A stretch of DNA of 64,000 bases from contig NC_079877.1 in the NCBI RefSeq assembly GCF_029227915.1, positions 24,947,851 to 25,011,850 of the forward strand, written 5' to 3'. The notes below the pieces were generated by a model. The model searched no databases, was not told the DNA's origin, and saw only the letters and a list, made by a program, of their open reading frames with translations. This stretch comes from Hydractinia symbiolongicarpus (taxonomy: Eukaryota > Cnidaria > Hydrozoa > Anthoathecata > Hydractiniidae). Within the stretch, counting starts at the first letter, position 1. Each line of letters starts with the position of its first letter. The translations under genes were made by a program, and so were the position numbers. Shown here in pieces: positions 54,863 through 64,000 of this stretch.

Positions 54863-55543
54863 GTACCTCAAATAATATAAATAATACAGAAGTTTATTCC
54901 ACAATTTTGTTTTCATTTATACATATAAATTCTTCAAAAACATCATATAGTACTTTTCTCGAAATAATTCTCCTTGTACACAACACAACTATTTATAAAC
55001 ATCCCTTTAAAATACGGCCATTCAATGTTGGTAAAAAGAGAGATCAAGTAAGATGCGAGTGAGTTCGTGACATTCTTGTTGTTTGCGTATATTCCATTAG
55101 GATGTAAACAAAATTTCAGGATGAGCATATTTTTATAGATTTTTTTATTTTTGTCTAATTTCATCTTGAATTTTCTGTTTAAAAAGAAAACCGTGTAGGG
55201 CATCTTGCAGTAATTTACAACTTGATTCGAAGTTTATTTATAAATCATACCGCAATGGATTTTAAATCAAAACTTATCAAATCTCAGATACCATAAATAT
55301 TTAAAGAAGCAACTAATACACGTGTAAATACTATTAAAAAATGCTTATTTTATTATGGTGATGTCTCTGTGCAACAAAAAAATTATGCTAAGCTCGTCAC
55401 CAAACATGAGATTTGATAGATCTGCGAAAGCATTCATATTAGTCATCTGAAGATAAAAAGACGATAAATTCATTTCAAGAACCTGCATTCATTTAGAAGT
55501 GAGTATAGCGATATGAGAGTGCTACAACATTTGATTATATTAC
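54863..55543. other. Flank between the Polinton-like element and the PAN gene
   Basis: AT-rich; no gene recognised. Confidence 0.4.
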
Positions 55544-55568
55544 CTATTTCTTTGGTTCCTGTTCCTGC

Positions 55569-55602
<34 letters not shown>

Positions 55603-55633
55603 GCTGTTGTTGTTGTTGTTGTTGTTGTTTGTT
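55544..55633 (-). CDS. Candidate threonine-repeat linker exon
   Basis: Minus strand: TTTTTTAG acceptor, 90 bases, then G|GTAATA donor; symmetric phase 1-1 if used with the PAN exon upstream. In that phase the trinucleotide tract reads mostly ACA, giving a poly-threonine linker with two alanines, ending T-G-T-K-E-I. In another phase it would read poly-glutamine and stop at TAG, so the reading depends on the splice partner. The tract is a microsatellite and length-variable. Mucin-like Thr linkers are common in secreted cnidarian proteins. Confidence 0.4.
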
Positions 55634-56611
55634 CTAAAAAATATTATAAAGCAAATAAGTCGCCGTATTAATTTACAAAATAAGGCTGTTACTGACGAAG
55701 AGTTTGGATCTCTCAGGACGCAATGATTACGCCGTTTGACAATGATTACGCTGTTTCTTACTACAAACCCAAGCTACAAATAACTTATGCGATATAATTT
55801 TATCGGCTTTGCTGTGACAGGTCACTTCCTGTGGAATTTCCTCGAGCTAACAACTAACCCCTATATCCATAAGTAATAGTTATATTTCGTCTGTTAAAAA
55901 TGGTAGTTTATATTCCTGCGACTTTTCTGCATCGAAAAACACATAATAATCGCACATATACCTATAGTCCAACGGATTTAAGGTCTCTTAACAGACTCTT
56001 AGGATATTTCTCGATTTCCTAGAGATTCGCTGTTCTTTGCGTTAATTGTTCTATAATACAGACAACGTAAAAACTGCGATTAGCCCATTTTTGAGGTTCC
56101 TCAACCTCCCCAAGTACAACTTTCGCAGTTGCTGTTTTAGCATGTAAGAAAAAAACCGAAACACTGCCATTTTTCACAAAACAATATGAAAAGGTTTATT
56201 AAGGACTTTTACTGTTTTCTTTTTAAAATACGTGTAGTGAATAAAAGCTGAGAAAAAAGAAAAATTAATCATAATTAATATCCATACGCATATTTGCAAC
56301 TTGTATGCTAAAGTATTTACAAGAAACGCTTACCAACCCGTATTCAGGAAATATAAGTCATCAGAAATGTGAATAAAGTAAGTTCCTATCAAAGAAGAAC
56401 TTGATCACTTATTCTAAGACAAGAGTTGGTCGAGCATGTCGCACTCCAATCCTTTTGAAATGAAAAGCAATAAAACCTTTGCAATGCTTTAAAACAGAAA
56501 AAAAATTTGTTTCTACTTGTGTTTTTCTTTCCTGCAAGACTTAAGGCAAACTGCCATCTCAAGAAACGGACTAAAATCAAATAAAAATTAATAGTTGTTG
56601 TGGTGCTCTAC
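55634..56611. other. Putative intron between PAN and Thr-linker exons
   Basis: About 0.98 kb, donor GTAGAG, acceptor TTTTTTAG in compatible phase. No other feature seen. Confidence 0.35.
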
Positions 56612-56906
56612 CTGTTTCCATATTTGGTGTGTTTATCTCCACAATCAGAACTATGTTGATTGAAACAACCTTCTCACCATGAGCAAACAATACGCAATTT
56701 TTTGATTGCTCCCCATTTTCGATCACAATTCCAGCTACCACACACATTGGGTTTGACTGACAACGAAAGGCGCAGCGTGTGAATGATGCTGTGATTGTTT
56801 TTATCATTGTTCCTTGCACTTCGCTAACAGTTCGCAGCTCATATGAAGTTCCATGAACCATGTAAAGGCACAAGTAAAAAAAGAATACAGAAATGATACG
56901 AGCCAT
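56612..56906 (-). CDS. Secreted PAN/apple-domain-like protein, first exon
   Basis: ATG at 56906 opens a signal peptide (MARIISVFFFYLCLYMVHG, cleavage expected near residue 20-22). A cysteine-patterned domain follows: RCAFRCQSNPMCVVAG and, later, NCVLF, the C-x3-C-x5-C arrangement of PAN/apple domains used for protein or sugar binding in extracellular proteins. The exon ends at ACAG|GTAGAG (56612) after 98 codons and one base, phase 1. The frame runs on about 10 codons beyond before a stop, which favours splicing. The rest of the gene lies downstream on the minus strand; the Thr-repeat exon is the only candidate found. Confidence 0.55.
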
Positions 56907-58422
56907 ACTCGATATCGAATGAAAAAAAAAATAATAAATGATAAACTATTCTGCTTTTAGCGAAGTATCAAATATTACTCCGATATTTTTTGATGAATTT
57001 ACGATTTATTAAACACTATCTGTTGAATAATATATTCGTTAAGTTTTATTTTCACCATTAGTTAAACTATAAATAGTACTTAACGGCTAACACTGCTGTG
57101 GATCTCATTTTGAATCGTTTTAATTTAAAATGTCGTTAAACGCGAATCATCGCAGGTATTAAGAATTTAAAAATTAATAAGAAGTCACAATCAAAATAAT
57201 ACGAAAAAGTGCGAAATAGGGAGCGCTCAAGAAGTGTGACATTGCGAAAGAAAATCGATTTTTTGGAAAATTCAACACTCCGGCCGCACGGCTCTTCTAC
57301 CGCAAGTTCTAAAGTTAGGAAGAATAATCTTAAAATAATGACAACTAATTACATACTTTTTGGATAAAATCCACTTTGTTAGAATAGCACATGATCCGTA
57401 CATATAAAAAAATTAATTCAGAAATTTGTCATTGCTTCTAGTTGATAGAGCTTGAAACACTGGTTAAAATTGTTAATGTTTCTTGACGAACAATTGAGGG
57501 GATTTAAATGTTTTTAATGACTTATTCATCCCGTCGATTTTGACGATTTCCATTTCATTTTTAAGTTCTTTGCCCTAGTAAATAAAAGTAGACGGCAGTG
57601 ATCTCATTAGTCAACATTTCCTGTATTGATGACGTCAGTCTAATCCATCAGGCTCGATTCCATGGTCTTTTGAAAATACATAAACAGAAAATTCCAATAC
57701 GTCATATCTTTTGTGTACATGGATTTTCTTTCTATAATTTATTAAAATATCTAGCTTTGTAGCAATTACACAGAGAGCGATCATTATACCCGCACTGCGG
57801 CAAAGTGAATTTCAGAAAAAGTGCTAAATGATTCGAAACAAACGTAACATAAGCCGAACGTTTAGAAGAGGGAAATATTTTAGTTTATCTATCTCTTCCA
57901 TCTAGGTCTGTAAAAAATTTGATCAATTTATTACTGTGATGTAACTGGTTGACTTCGATTCTTTAAGCTCTAAGCTGTAGCTGTAGGGATTGGGGTTGAA
58001 AATAAAATTATTTTCCAGATAAGAGATAAGACGGAATTTTATTCGAGCTGTGCGATTAATCGAAGACGGCTATTGTACTGCGGTTTCAAAACGAAGATGC
58101 GAGTCACGGTCTTATTGAAACTATTATAAAAGCTATGATTACTTTCAATTTTAAGAGCTTATGATATTGTAGCCAAGTGGTTCAATTAGTTTTGAGAATT
58201 AGTGCAAAAAAATTTCAATGTCGGAGTAAGTTCATTAATCTTTTTTCCTTCATCACACTCCTTCCTTGACCTGGTGAGTTTTGAGTATTCTATTTTACCC
58301 CGAGTTGCACCAAAATTTAGTTTTGGAAACAGTACAGAATGAACGTTTGACGCAAACAAATAGTTTGAGTATAAAGTAGTCTCAAAGTAACCTTGAAGTA
58401 TTTAATAATACTTTTATGAATA
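56907..58422. other. 5' flank of the PAN gene, nothing else recognised
   Basis: AT-rich, no gene or repeat identified with confidence. Confidence 0.4.
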
Positions 58423-59330
58423 CTAGCCGGGAGACCCGGTGTCGAAACATCAAGTTGAGCCACAAGTAACTGTGCGGCCTGGTTTTGAACGCCTAGCGGA
58501 ACCTCTAATAGGAACCGCAAACTGTGCCACACATTCAGGTGGAGCGCTTTAGTACAGGTATGCAGTATGTTGTGAATGTAGTAAGAAGGCCGGAACAGTT
58601 TAGCGTTTTGGTTGTAAGGCATTTTTTAAAATATAATTTAGCTGAATAAAAACACAATTTACAACTCGTTGTTACCCCATCATAGCAGAAACAGTCGGGT
58701 AGCCTTTTTTATTTTTCGGAGAATGTTCCCGGTGAAAGTTCAAAAATGAATGACAAGTAAACATGTTGCCCATCCATAAAAGTGTAATACTCTTTTTCGA
58801 AAAAAACTTTAAAGCAACTTGAGATAAACAGAAATACAGGAAACAGCTTAACACTGAAACGAGTTCTTAATACAGGTAAACCGTGTTGCACATGCGTTTA
58901 TACTTAATACCCTTTTAACAAAGTTCACAACCCGTTGCTACCTCATCATAGCAAAAACAATTAGTCAAAATTATCTTATGTTGCAAAAGAAGTTTCAGTA
59001 AACGTTAATAAATTAATCGCGACAGGGGACTGAGCACTTAACACAGGTAAATTGTGTTACACATGCGTTGAGGCGTAATAGCCTTTTCCCCAAAAAAGTT
59101 ATCACAATTTCAATGCTAATAGAAAAACACAAACACTGTTTCTTGTTAACACCAGGTGAAATGTTTATTACAGGTAAACCGTGCCATGCATGAGTATATA
59201 ATAGGAGTAGAATCGTTTTTCAAAAAAAATTATCACAACAGGTTAAATAAAAACACAGAAAACACCCAATCCTTCACCTAACGAAATTCATTTTGCAGAA
59301 TAAGTTTTCATGACAGTAATAAAATGTGTA
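58423..59330 (-). mobile_element. Family 2 Helitron-like element (minus strand)
   Basis: On the minus strand the 3' end reads a CCGGG-TCT-CCCGG hairpin directly followed by CTAG and a T (58422), again a Helitron-type end. Going right, it contains GTAACTGTG, GGTTTACCTGTATTAAG and CATGTGTAACAC units repeated at distances of about 130-170 bases (58874, 59042, 59171), the same units as at 63.3-64.0 kb. The 5' end was not located. No coding frame of note. Confidence 0.5.
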
Positions 59331-59974
59331 GTTACTTACCTATATTTAGCACTTAAAAATTATTGAATAAGAAATTTGTTGTAGCTAGCTAAAACTGGAT
59401 TGGCTACTTTCACTTTATAGCCAGATGTAGCTCAAGAACTGGCTAGATAGCCACAACCACAACATAACAATAAACAAAACTGAATATAACTTTAAAAAGG
59501 TGTACCTAAGTGCTTTAAAAGAAATGGGAAAAGATTGAGAAAAGATTAAGTGTATATAAGCAATGTAAAACCCGGCCTCGTAGTTGCGCATGTTTTGATG
59601 ATCTCGTGGACGCCCTGGCCTAAAGTGAAAGGCCAGGTTGCGTAAACACGTGAAATGCATAAGGGTTCTCATTGGTTAATGAAATCAAAGACCGGCGCAA
59701 AAGGATAGACAGGCTAAATACTCCGGATTATTAGTCCGTATTAATGGTCCGCATCAATGGTCGGGGTGGCTAGGTCCAAAAATGTCAATTTTTTTGCAGT
59801 GGCAAAGATCGTGGTAAAGACATAACTTTAAAAAAATTTATAAAACGGTTGGTAGAACAAATACTGTGGTTGCTCAGCATTGCTCAGGCGTGGTTAAAGG
59901 GAAGCAACGGTGCGCAGCTAATCTACCATTTTGGGTGACAGACAGACATACGTATACGGGTATTATAATAAAGA
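59331..59974. other. Repeat-derived sequence, partly unassigned
   Basis: The right end (about 59930-59974) is the 5' part of a family 1 variant in minus orientation (ATACCCGTATACGTATGTCTG on that strand). A perfect CCTGGCCT/AGGCCAGG hairpin lies at 59614-59637. The remainder is unassigned. Confidence 0.4.
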
Positions 59975-60146
59975 CTAGTCGTTAAAGTGGAAAATCTACG
60001 AGTTCGCCCGTCCTTTAAATTTACCCGTTGCAACAAAGTGGACAAAAATATATCGCATTTCGTATTGGTGCGCATTTAAAATTCCGCCATAGGGTACGGT
60101 TTTCGCGAACAGACAGACAGACGGAATACGGCTATTATTTAAGAGA
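59975..60146 (-). mobile_element. Short Helitron-like element, family 1, full copy
   Basis: A 172-bp minus-strand unit with CTAG end (59975-59978), the ACAAAGTGGACAAAAATATA block, the CAGACAGACAGACGGAATACGG part and a TCTCTTAAATAATAGCC start. The hairpin is mutated. Joined head to tail with the next copy. Confidence 0.6.
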
Positions 60147-60272
60147 CTAGTCGTTAACCCGTGCAAAAATCTACGGGGTTACTCTTTCTTTACATATCGC
60201 ATTCCGTGTTTCCGTACAGGACGGAGTTTTTGCGGACATACAGACAGACAAAATACGGTTATTGTTAACGAA
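60147..60272 (-). mobile_element. Short Helitron-like element, family 1, shortened copy
   Basis: Starts with CTAG at 60147, contains the hairpin CCCGTGCAAAAATCTACGGGG (one mismatch) and the GACAGACAAAATACGG block; its 5' end fades near 60272. Confidence 0.55.
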
Positions 60273-62075
60273 ATTGTGAATCCACAGGCTTTTATAGTCT
60301 TATCTGCTAATGCTTTAACTATTGTAATTTAGCCCCAAATTTGGCCAACTCCCAAAGGAGGACGACCGACCCGTTTCAAAAATCATCCTGTTATCTTCTA
60401 AACATTTTGCCAAAATCAATCAGAATTTCAAAATCTACACAATATAAGTAACATCTATTATTTATTATAAAATTTATTTATTTCATTTTTTTGAAAAAAC
60501 ATTAAATCCTGATATCTGCTTAACCACCATAAAAACCGCCTGATCCTATACATTCTTTTGTTCAGGGCTTTAAACTGTGTAAAATGTTGGCAGCTTGCTA
60601 ATTTCTCTAACATATAAACTAAAACCCGTGAGTTAGTCTAGTGTGTTGAAATAGGCACAATTTGAGTCTCAGGTGGTCCTTACTTGGGGCTAAAATTTGG
60701 ACAGACATTAAGAGAGTGCAATTTAATCTGCAACTGCACTCACTTTGTTTTCTCTCCATAAATTTCCGCTTTTATAAACTGTATATTCAGGTTTAGATAG
60801 GGGAATTTTTTTAGGCATATGATAAGCACATTTTTCAGTATTTTTCTGATAGGTATTTTAATAATACAGTCTTTTAAAGCTTAATTGATACCAGATACGT
60901 TGTATAAACTTTGCATAATTATACCTTTTGTGACTGTTTCTTTAACTTAAAAAATAGAAATATTCCATCTTATCCATATTTCTCACAAGGAAATGCTTAA
61001 GTCTTTTAATTTGTTTCGTGCCTAAGGATACTCTTAGCCTAATTGTGTTTTTGCAAAAGCATATTATAGGCATATGATAAGCAAATTTTAAAAAGCAATC
61101 ATATCTTCACGAGATCCTTGTAATGAATTCTAACAACAACATTTTATAAGCTATATAACTTCAGATGTTTCTTTTCATTTGCAACGATTTGTTTTTAAGG
61201 TGCGTTTTTAAGGTGCGAAGAGACGACATCGTTGATTATCCTGTAGGCACGGAAAGAACACCTTTTAAAACCAAAGTTCTTTATTCCAAAAATTATTTTG
61301 TTGCTTATATCCAATATCAAGTGTATAAAAGTTGCTTAGAAATGTTGGAAATTTTGTAGTTACGTGTAACCAAACTCATGACATTTGTTTTGGTATAGTT
61401 CTTCGTTGACTTTTTTTATTTGGCTCGTGTAATTTGTAGATTATTTTTATTGTTTCCAGTCCATTTAACTTTATTTATTTATTTAGGTGAATGTTTCAAC
61501 ATTGTTTAAAACTGGTTTTTAAGTTTAATAACATTTTTGGCGTACTTGCTTGAGTCAATGTCGGCAAGTGGGTAGAAACGAACTTGTTAAATGTGGTACT
61601 TATTAAAAATCGTGGTTAAGCTCACCCGCGAAAATCGAGCATTTCTCGAGGACTTATTTTCGCGGATGAGATATTTTCTAATATTTCGCGGGGACATAAC
61701 TTCGCGCTTCCACATTTTTATTTTAGGAAACTGGCAAAATTAGCTCTCAGTTAATTTTCGTGACAAACAGCCAAATCTATTGTCAAAAAATCTCCCCAAA
61801 AAAAGAATTTACATAGATGAGTTCTGTCCAGGGCAATAGCTTTATGGTGGCAGCTTTGGTATCGTTGGAACCTTTTTCCTCAGTTACGAAAAAGCTTCCA
61901 CACGAGATCAAAATCAACCGGCCGGGAATGCCATTGCAGGCGAAAAATTAGTTGTAATCGAAGACTAGGGGTAGTTTATTTTGAAAGATAGAATAGATTA
62001 TATCTTATAACTTTTACTCGTTTCTTTACGTACAAACGCTTGTGAAAGTGCAGATTTCGACCATAGAAATTATTA
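60273..62075. other. AT-rich intergenic DNA, nothing recognised
   Basis: No gene called. A patch of TTTCGCG(G) phrases occurs at about 61640-61710. Confidence 0.4.
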
Positions 62076-62249
62076 TCTCTTTAATAATAGCCGTATTTTG
62101 TCTGTCTCTGTGCGGACCCCCTGTTGAGTTAGAAAAACGTGCTACGGAAACACGAATATCAAATGCGATATATTTTTATCCACTTTTTTGTTACGAGTCA
62201 ATTTAAAGAACGGGCGAACCCGTGGATTTTTCCACGAGCTAACAACTAG
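62076..62249 (+). mobile_element. Short Helitron-like element, family 1, full copy (plus strand)
   Basis: A 174-bp unit: TCTCTTTAATAATAGCCGTA start, TGCGGACCCCC, ATCAAATGCGATATATTTTT, then GGCGAACCCGTGGATTTTTC hairpin region and CTAG at 62246-62249. It is the same length as the full copy at 7497-7670 and opposite in orientation, which helps define the unit. Confidence 0.7.
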
Positions 62250-62345
62250 TCTCGTTAATAATAGCCGTATTTTGTCTGTCTATGCGCGGACCCCCGCTTA
62301 GTTAGAAAATCATGCTACGGGAACATGAATATCAAATATGATCCA
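62250..62345 (+). mobile_element. Short Helitron-like element, family 1, 3'-truncated copy
   Basis: Begins TCTCGTTAATAATAGCCGTA directly after the previous CTAG. It keeps about 90 bases and then passes into the other 5' variant (ATGACCCGTATACGTCT). Confidence 0.55.
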
Positions 62346-63264
62346 TATTATATGACCCGTATACGTCTATCCGTCACGCAAAATGGCTAACAATATTTCT
62401 TTGATTTATTTTCGCGATGTTTAAAAACCAGGGGGTTGTTTAATTAAAAATTTTATTATTGATTAAAATATATTCGAGAAATTAATTTATTTCCTTAAAT
62501 AATTTAATTATTCTAATTTACCAACCTTAATTTAATAAATAAATTAGGTAATTGAAACGAATGCATTATTTAAATACGCCATTTTTAATAATAATTACCT
62601 CCGTGATCTCAATCGCCGCTTCCGCTCAGGAGCCACAGAAAACAAATAGGACAGTTTTACTGACAGTTTTACTTACTTTTTTTTACCGCTCGCACGTAGT
62701 GTACCAATCAAAACGCCTAATTCTTTGAAACGCCAACCAAGATTCTCGCGGCCTGGCGATGCTAGCAAAGGAACGTGACGAAGAAGGCCATTTTGATTTT
62801 GAAAGCGGTCGTGGTCAGTGTTGGGTTTGAAAGTCTGTTTGACCTTTTTTGTCTTCTAAAAGCTTTTTATTTTGTGACATTTGTTATCTATATGTTTTTA
62901 CATGTTAAAATAGATATATTGTCACGTTTTTTAGCCATGTACAGATTTTAAACACACCATTTTTTACACTTTAGGAACAAATATTTTTTAAGATCATTCT
63001 ACAGCCAGCTAGCTATAGCTACTCTCACTTATTACTATTCAGTTTGGTATAACAGCTTTTAAACCTAGCCAATACTATTTATTTTTATGTCGAAGTTGTG
63101 TTTACCTAGCTCCCCTTAGCTACCTCTGGATAAAAAGTGAAAGAAGTCAAATGCATTGTTTGGCTGCAACTCAATTCTTAATTCTTATGCTAAATAAATA
63201 CAGTTAGGCAGCTACCAATTTTATTACTGTTATGAAAACTTATGCTGCAAAATAAAATCGCGAT
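62346..63264. other. Repeat-derived and unassigned sequence
   Basis: The part at about 62640-62955 resembles 15860-16150 (shared ATCAcgTTTTTTAGCCATGTA block), so a dispersed element is present. No gene recognised. Confidence 0.4.
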
Positions 63265-63640
63265 AAAGTTTTTTTCAAAATGCTGTTACGCTTATATACT
63301 CATGTGCGACATGGTTTGCCTGTACTAAGCTCTCAGTTCAGTGTTAACAATGGCTGTTTCCTGTGTTTCTGTTTGACAGAAGTTGCAATAAAGTTTTTTT
63401 CAAAATGCTGTTACGCCTATATACTCATGTGCGACATGGTTTGCCTGTACTAAGCGCTCAGTCCAGTATTAACAATGGCTGTTTCCTGTGTTTCTGTTTG
63501 ACAGAAGTTGCAATAAAGTTTTTTTCAGAAAAGGCTATTACACCTATATGGATTTGTCACATTGTTTACCTGCACTAAGCACTCAGCTTGGAGTAACATT
63601 TCTTATGAACTTTCGCCGGGAATATTCTCCAAAAAATAAA
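63265..63640 (+). repeat. 125-bp tandem repeat, three units (family 2 interior)
   Basis: The AAAGTTTTTTTCA landmark begins at 63265, 63390 and 63515, an exact 125-base period. The first two units are nearly identical (TGTGCGACATGGTTTGCCTG, CAATGGCTGTTTCCTGTGTT); the third is more diverged. The short frame called by eye across it merely repeats itself and is not a gene. Confidence 0.8.
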
Positions 63641-64000
63641 ATTCTGGTGTTCAACGCCGAGTAACACAGTTACTTGTGGCTTAATCCGGCGTTATAACAG
63701 TGTGTCATGTGTCATAATTAATTTGTTAACGTTTACTCATTTTTTTTTTTTTTTTTTTTTTTTGCTATGAGGGGGTAACAACGGCTTGTAAACTGTGCTA
63801 AAAAGGTATTAAGCAAAAAAACATGTGCAACACGGTTTACCTGTACTAAGTGCTCAGTCCAGTGTTAACGACGGGCTGTTTCCTGTGTTTTTGTTAAACC
63901 GAAGTTGCGATAAATTTTTTTTTGGAAAAAGGTACTATACCTACATGAATGCGCGACATTGTTTACCTATAATAAGGTAAGCAATGTCGCGCTGGCCGAG
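63641..64000 (+). repeat. Family 2 continuation with poly-T and a terminal palindrome
   Basis: CACAGTTACTTGTGGCTTAA lies at about 63667, a 23-base poly-T at 63741-63763, and another partial unit from about 63825. The window ends in an inverted repeat: GCGCGACATTGTTTACCT (63951-63968), loop ATAATA, AGGTAAGCAATGTCGCGC (63975-63992), one mismatch in 18. Confidence 0.6.

Noticed and set aside
55544-55633. Poly-glutamine C-terminal exon reading of the GTT/AAC repeat
   Set aside because: It needs a phase 0 partner, which was not found; phase 1 matches the PAN exon and gives a donor at the end, so the Thr reading is preferred.
63363-63578. 71-codon frame with repeated wording
   Set aside because: It simply translates the 125-bp tandem repeat twice.
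1-64000. CRISPR arrays, bacterial operons, rRNA genes
   Set aside because: None seen; the repeats have transposon-like, not CRISPR-like, spacing, and the genes have introns.

Overview
The window reads as a piece of an AT-rich animal genome, most likely a cnidarian and probably a hydrozoan. It contains intron-bearing genes, abundant short transposable elements, and five paralogous DEG/ENaC channel genes of the peptide-gated HyNaC type known from Hydra. The species cannot be fixed from sequence alone. There is no sign of prokaryotic gene organisation, no CRISPR array and no convincing tRNA or rRNA gene.

Region 1 (about 1.3-40 kb) holds the channel cluster: gene A (+, 1754-3063), gene B (-, 10396-11909), gene C (-, 22718-26547), gene D (-, 31298-32980) and gene E (-, 37931-39941). 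Each has one long exon carrying the HG gating motif, TM1, a 12-cysteine extracellular domain and TM2 with a GxS selectivity filter. In B, C, D and E one or two short upstream coding exons can be read, and every splice junction at the main exon is phase 1 at the same place, just before a conserved WH pair. Cnidarian members of this family assemble as subunits of neuropeptide-gated cation channels, so a clustered set suggests locally duplicated subunits. A signal-peptide exon of an unidentified secreted protein lies at 33654-33780.

Region 2 (46.1-54.9 kb) is a decayed Polinton/Maverick-like virus-derived element of about 8.7 kb. It is visibly GC-richer than its surroundings and bounded by terminal inverted repeats of about 0.4-0.5 kb. 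It carries a broken family-B DNA polymerase, a broken packaging-type ATPase, an intact coiled-coil/membrane protein and several small or interrupted genes on both strands. No integrase or protease gene was recognised. The right inverted repeat contains a 122-bp nested insertion that the left repeat lacks.

Region 3 (54.9-64 kb) has a candidate secreted PAN/apple-domain gene on the minus strand (56906 down to 55544) and then mostly repeats.

Repeats fill much of the remainder. They include a short Helitron-like family with a CCCGTGGA hairpin and CTAG terminus in tandem arrays (7.4, 15.7, 54.5, 60.0 and 62.1 kb), and a second family with an internal 125-bp repeat (15.5, 17.2, 58.4-59.3 and 63.3-64.0 kb). 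There is also a 95-bp foldback element with a perfect 9-bp target duplication (9.1 kb), a TA-flanked inverted-repeat element (17.5-18.2 kb), a pogo/Tigger-like inverted-repeat element (36.5 kb), a Penelope-like GIY-YIG remnant (41.5-42.0 kb), and a 170-bp periodic array of paired TGACGTCA palindromes (16.5-16.9 kb). Coordinates of exons come from reading splice signals by eye and are predictions.
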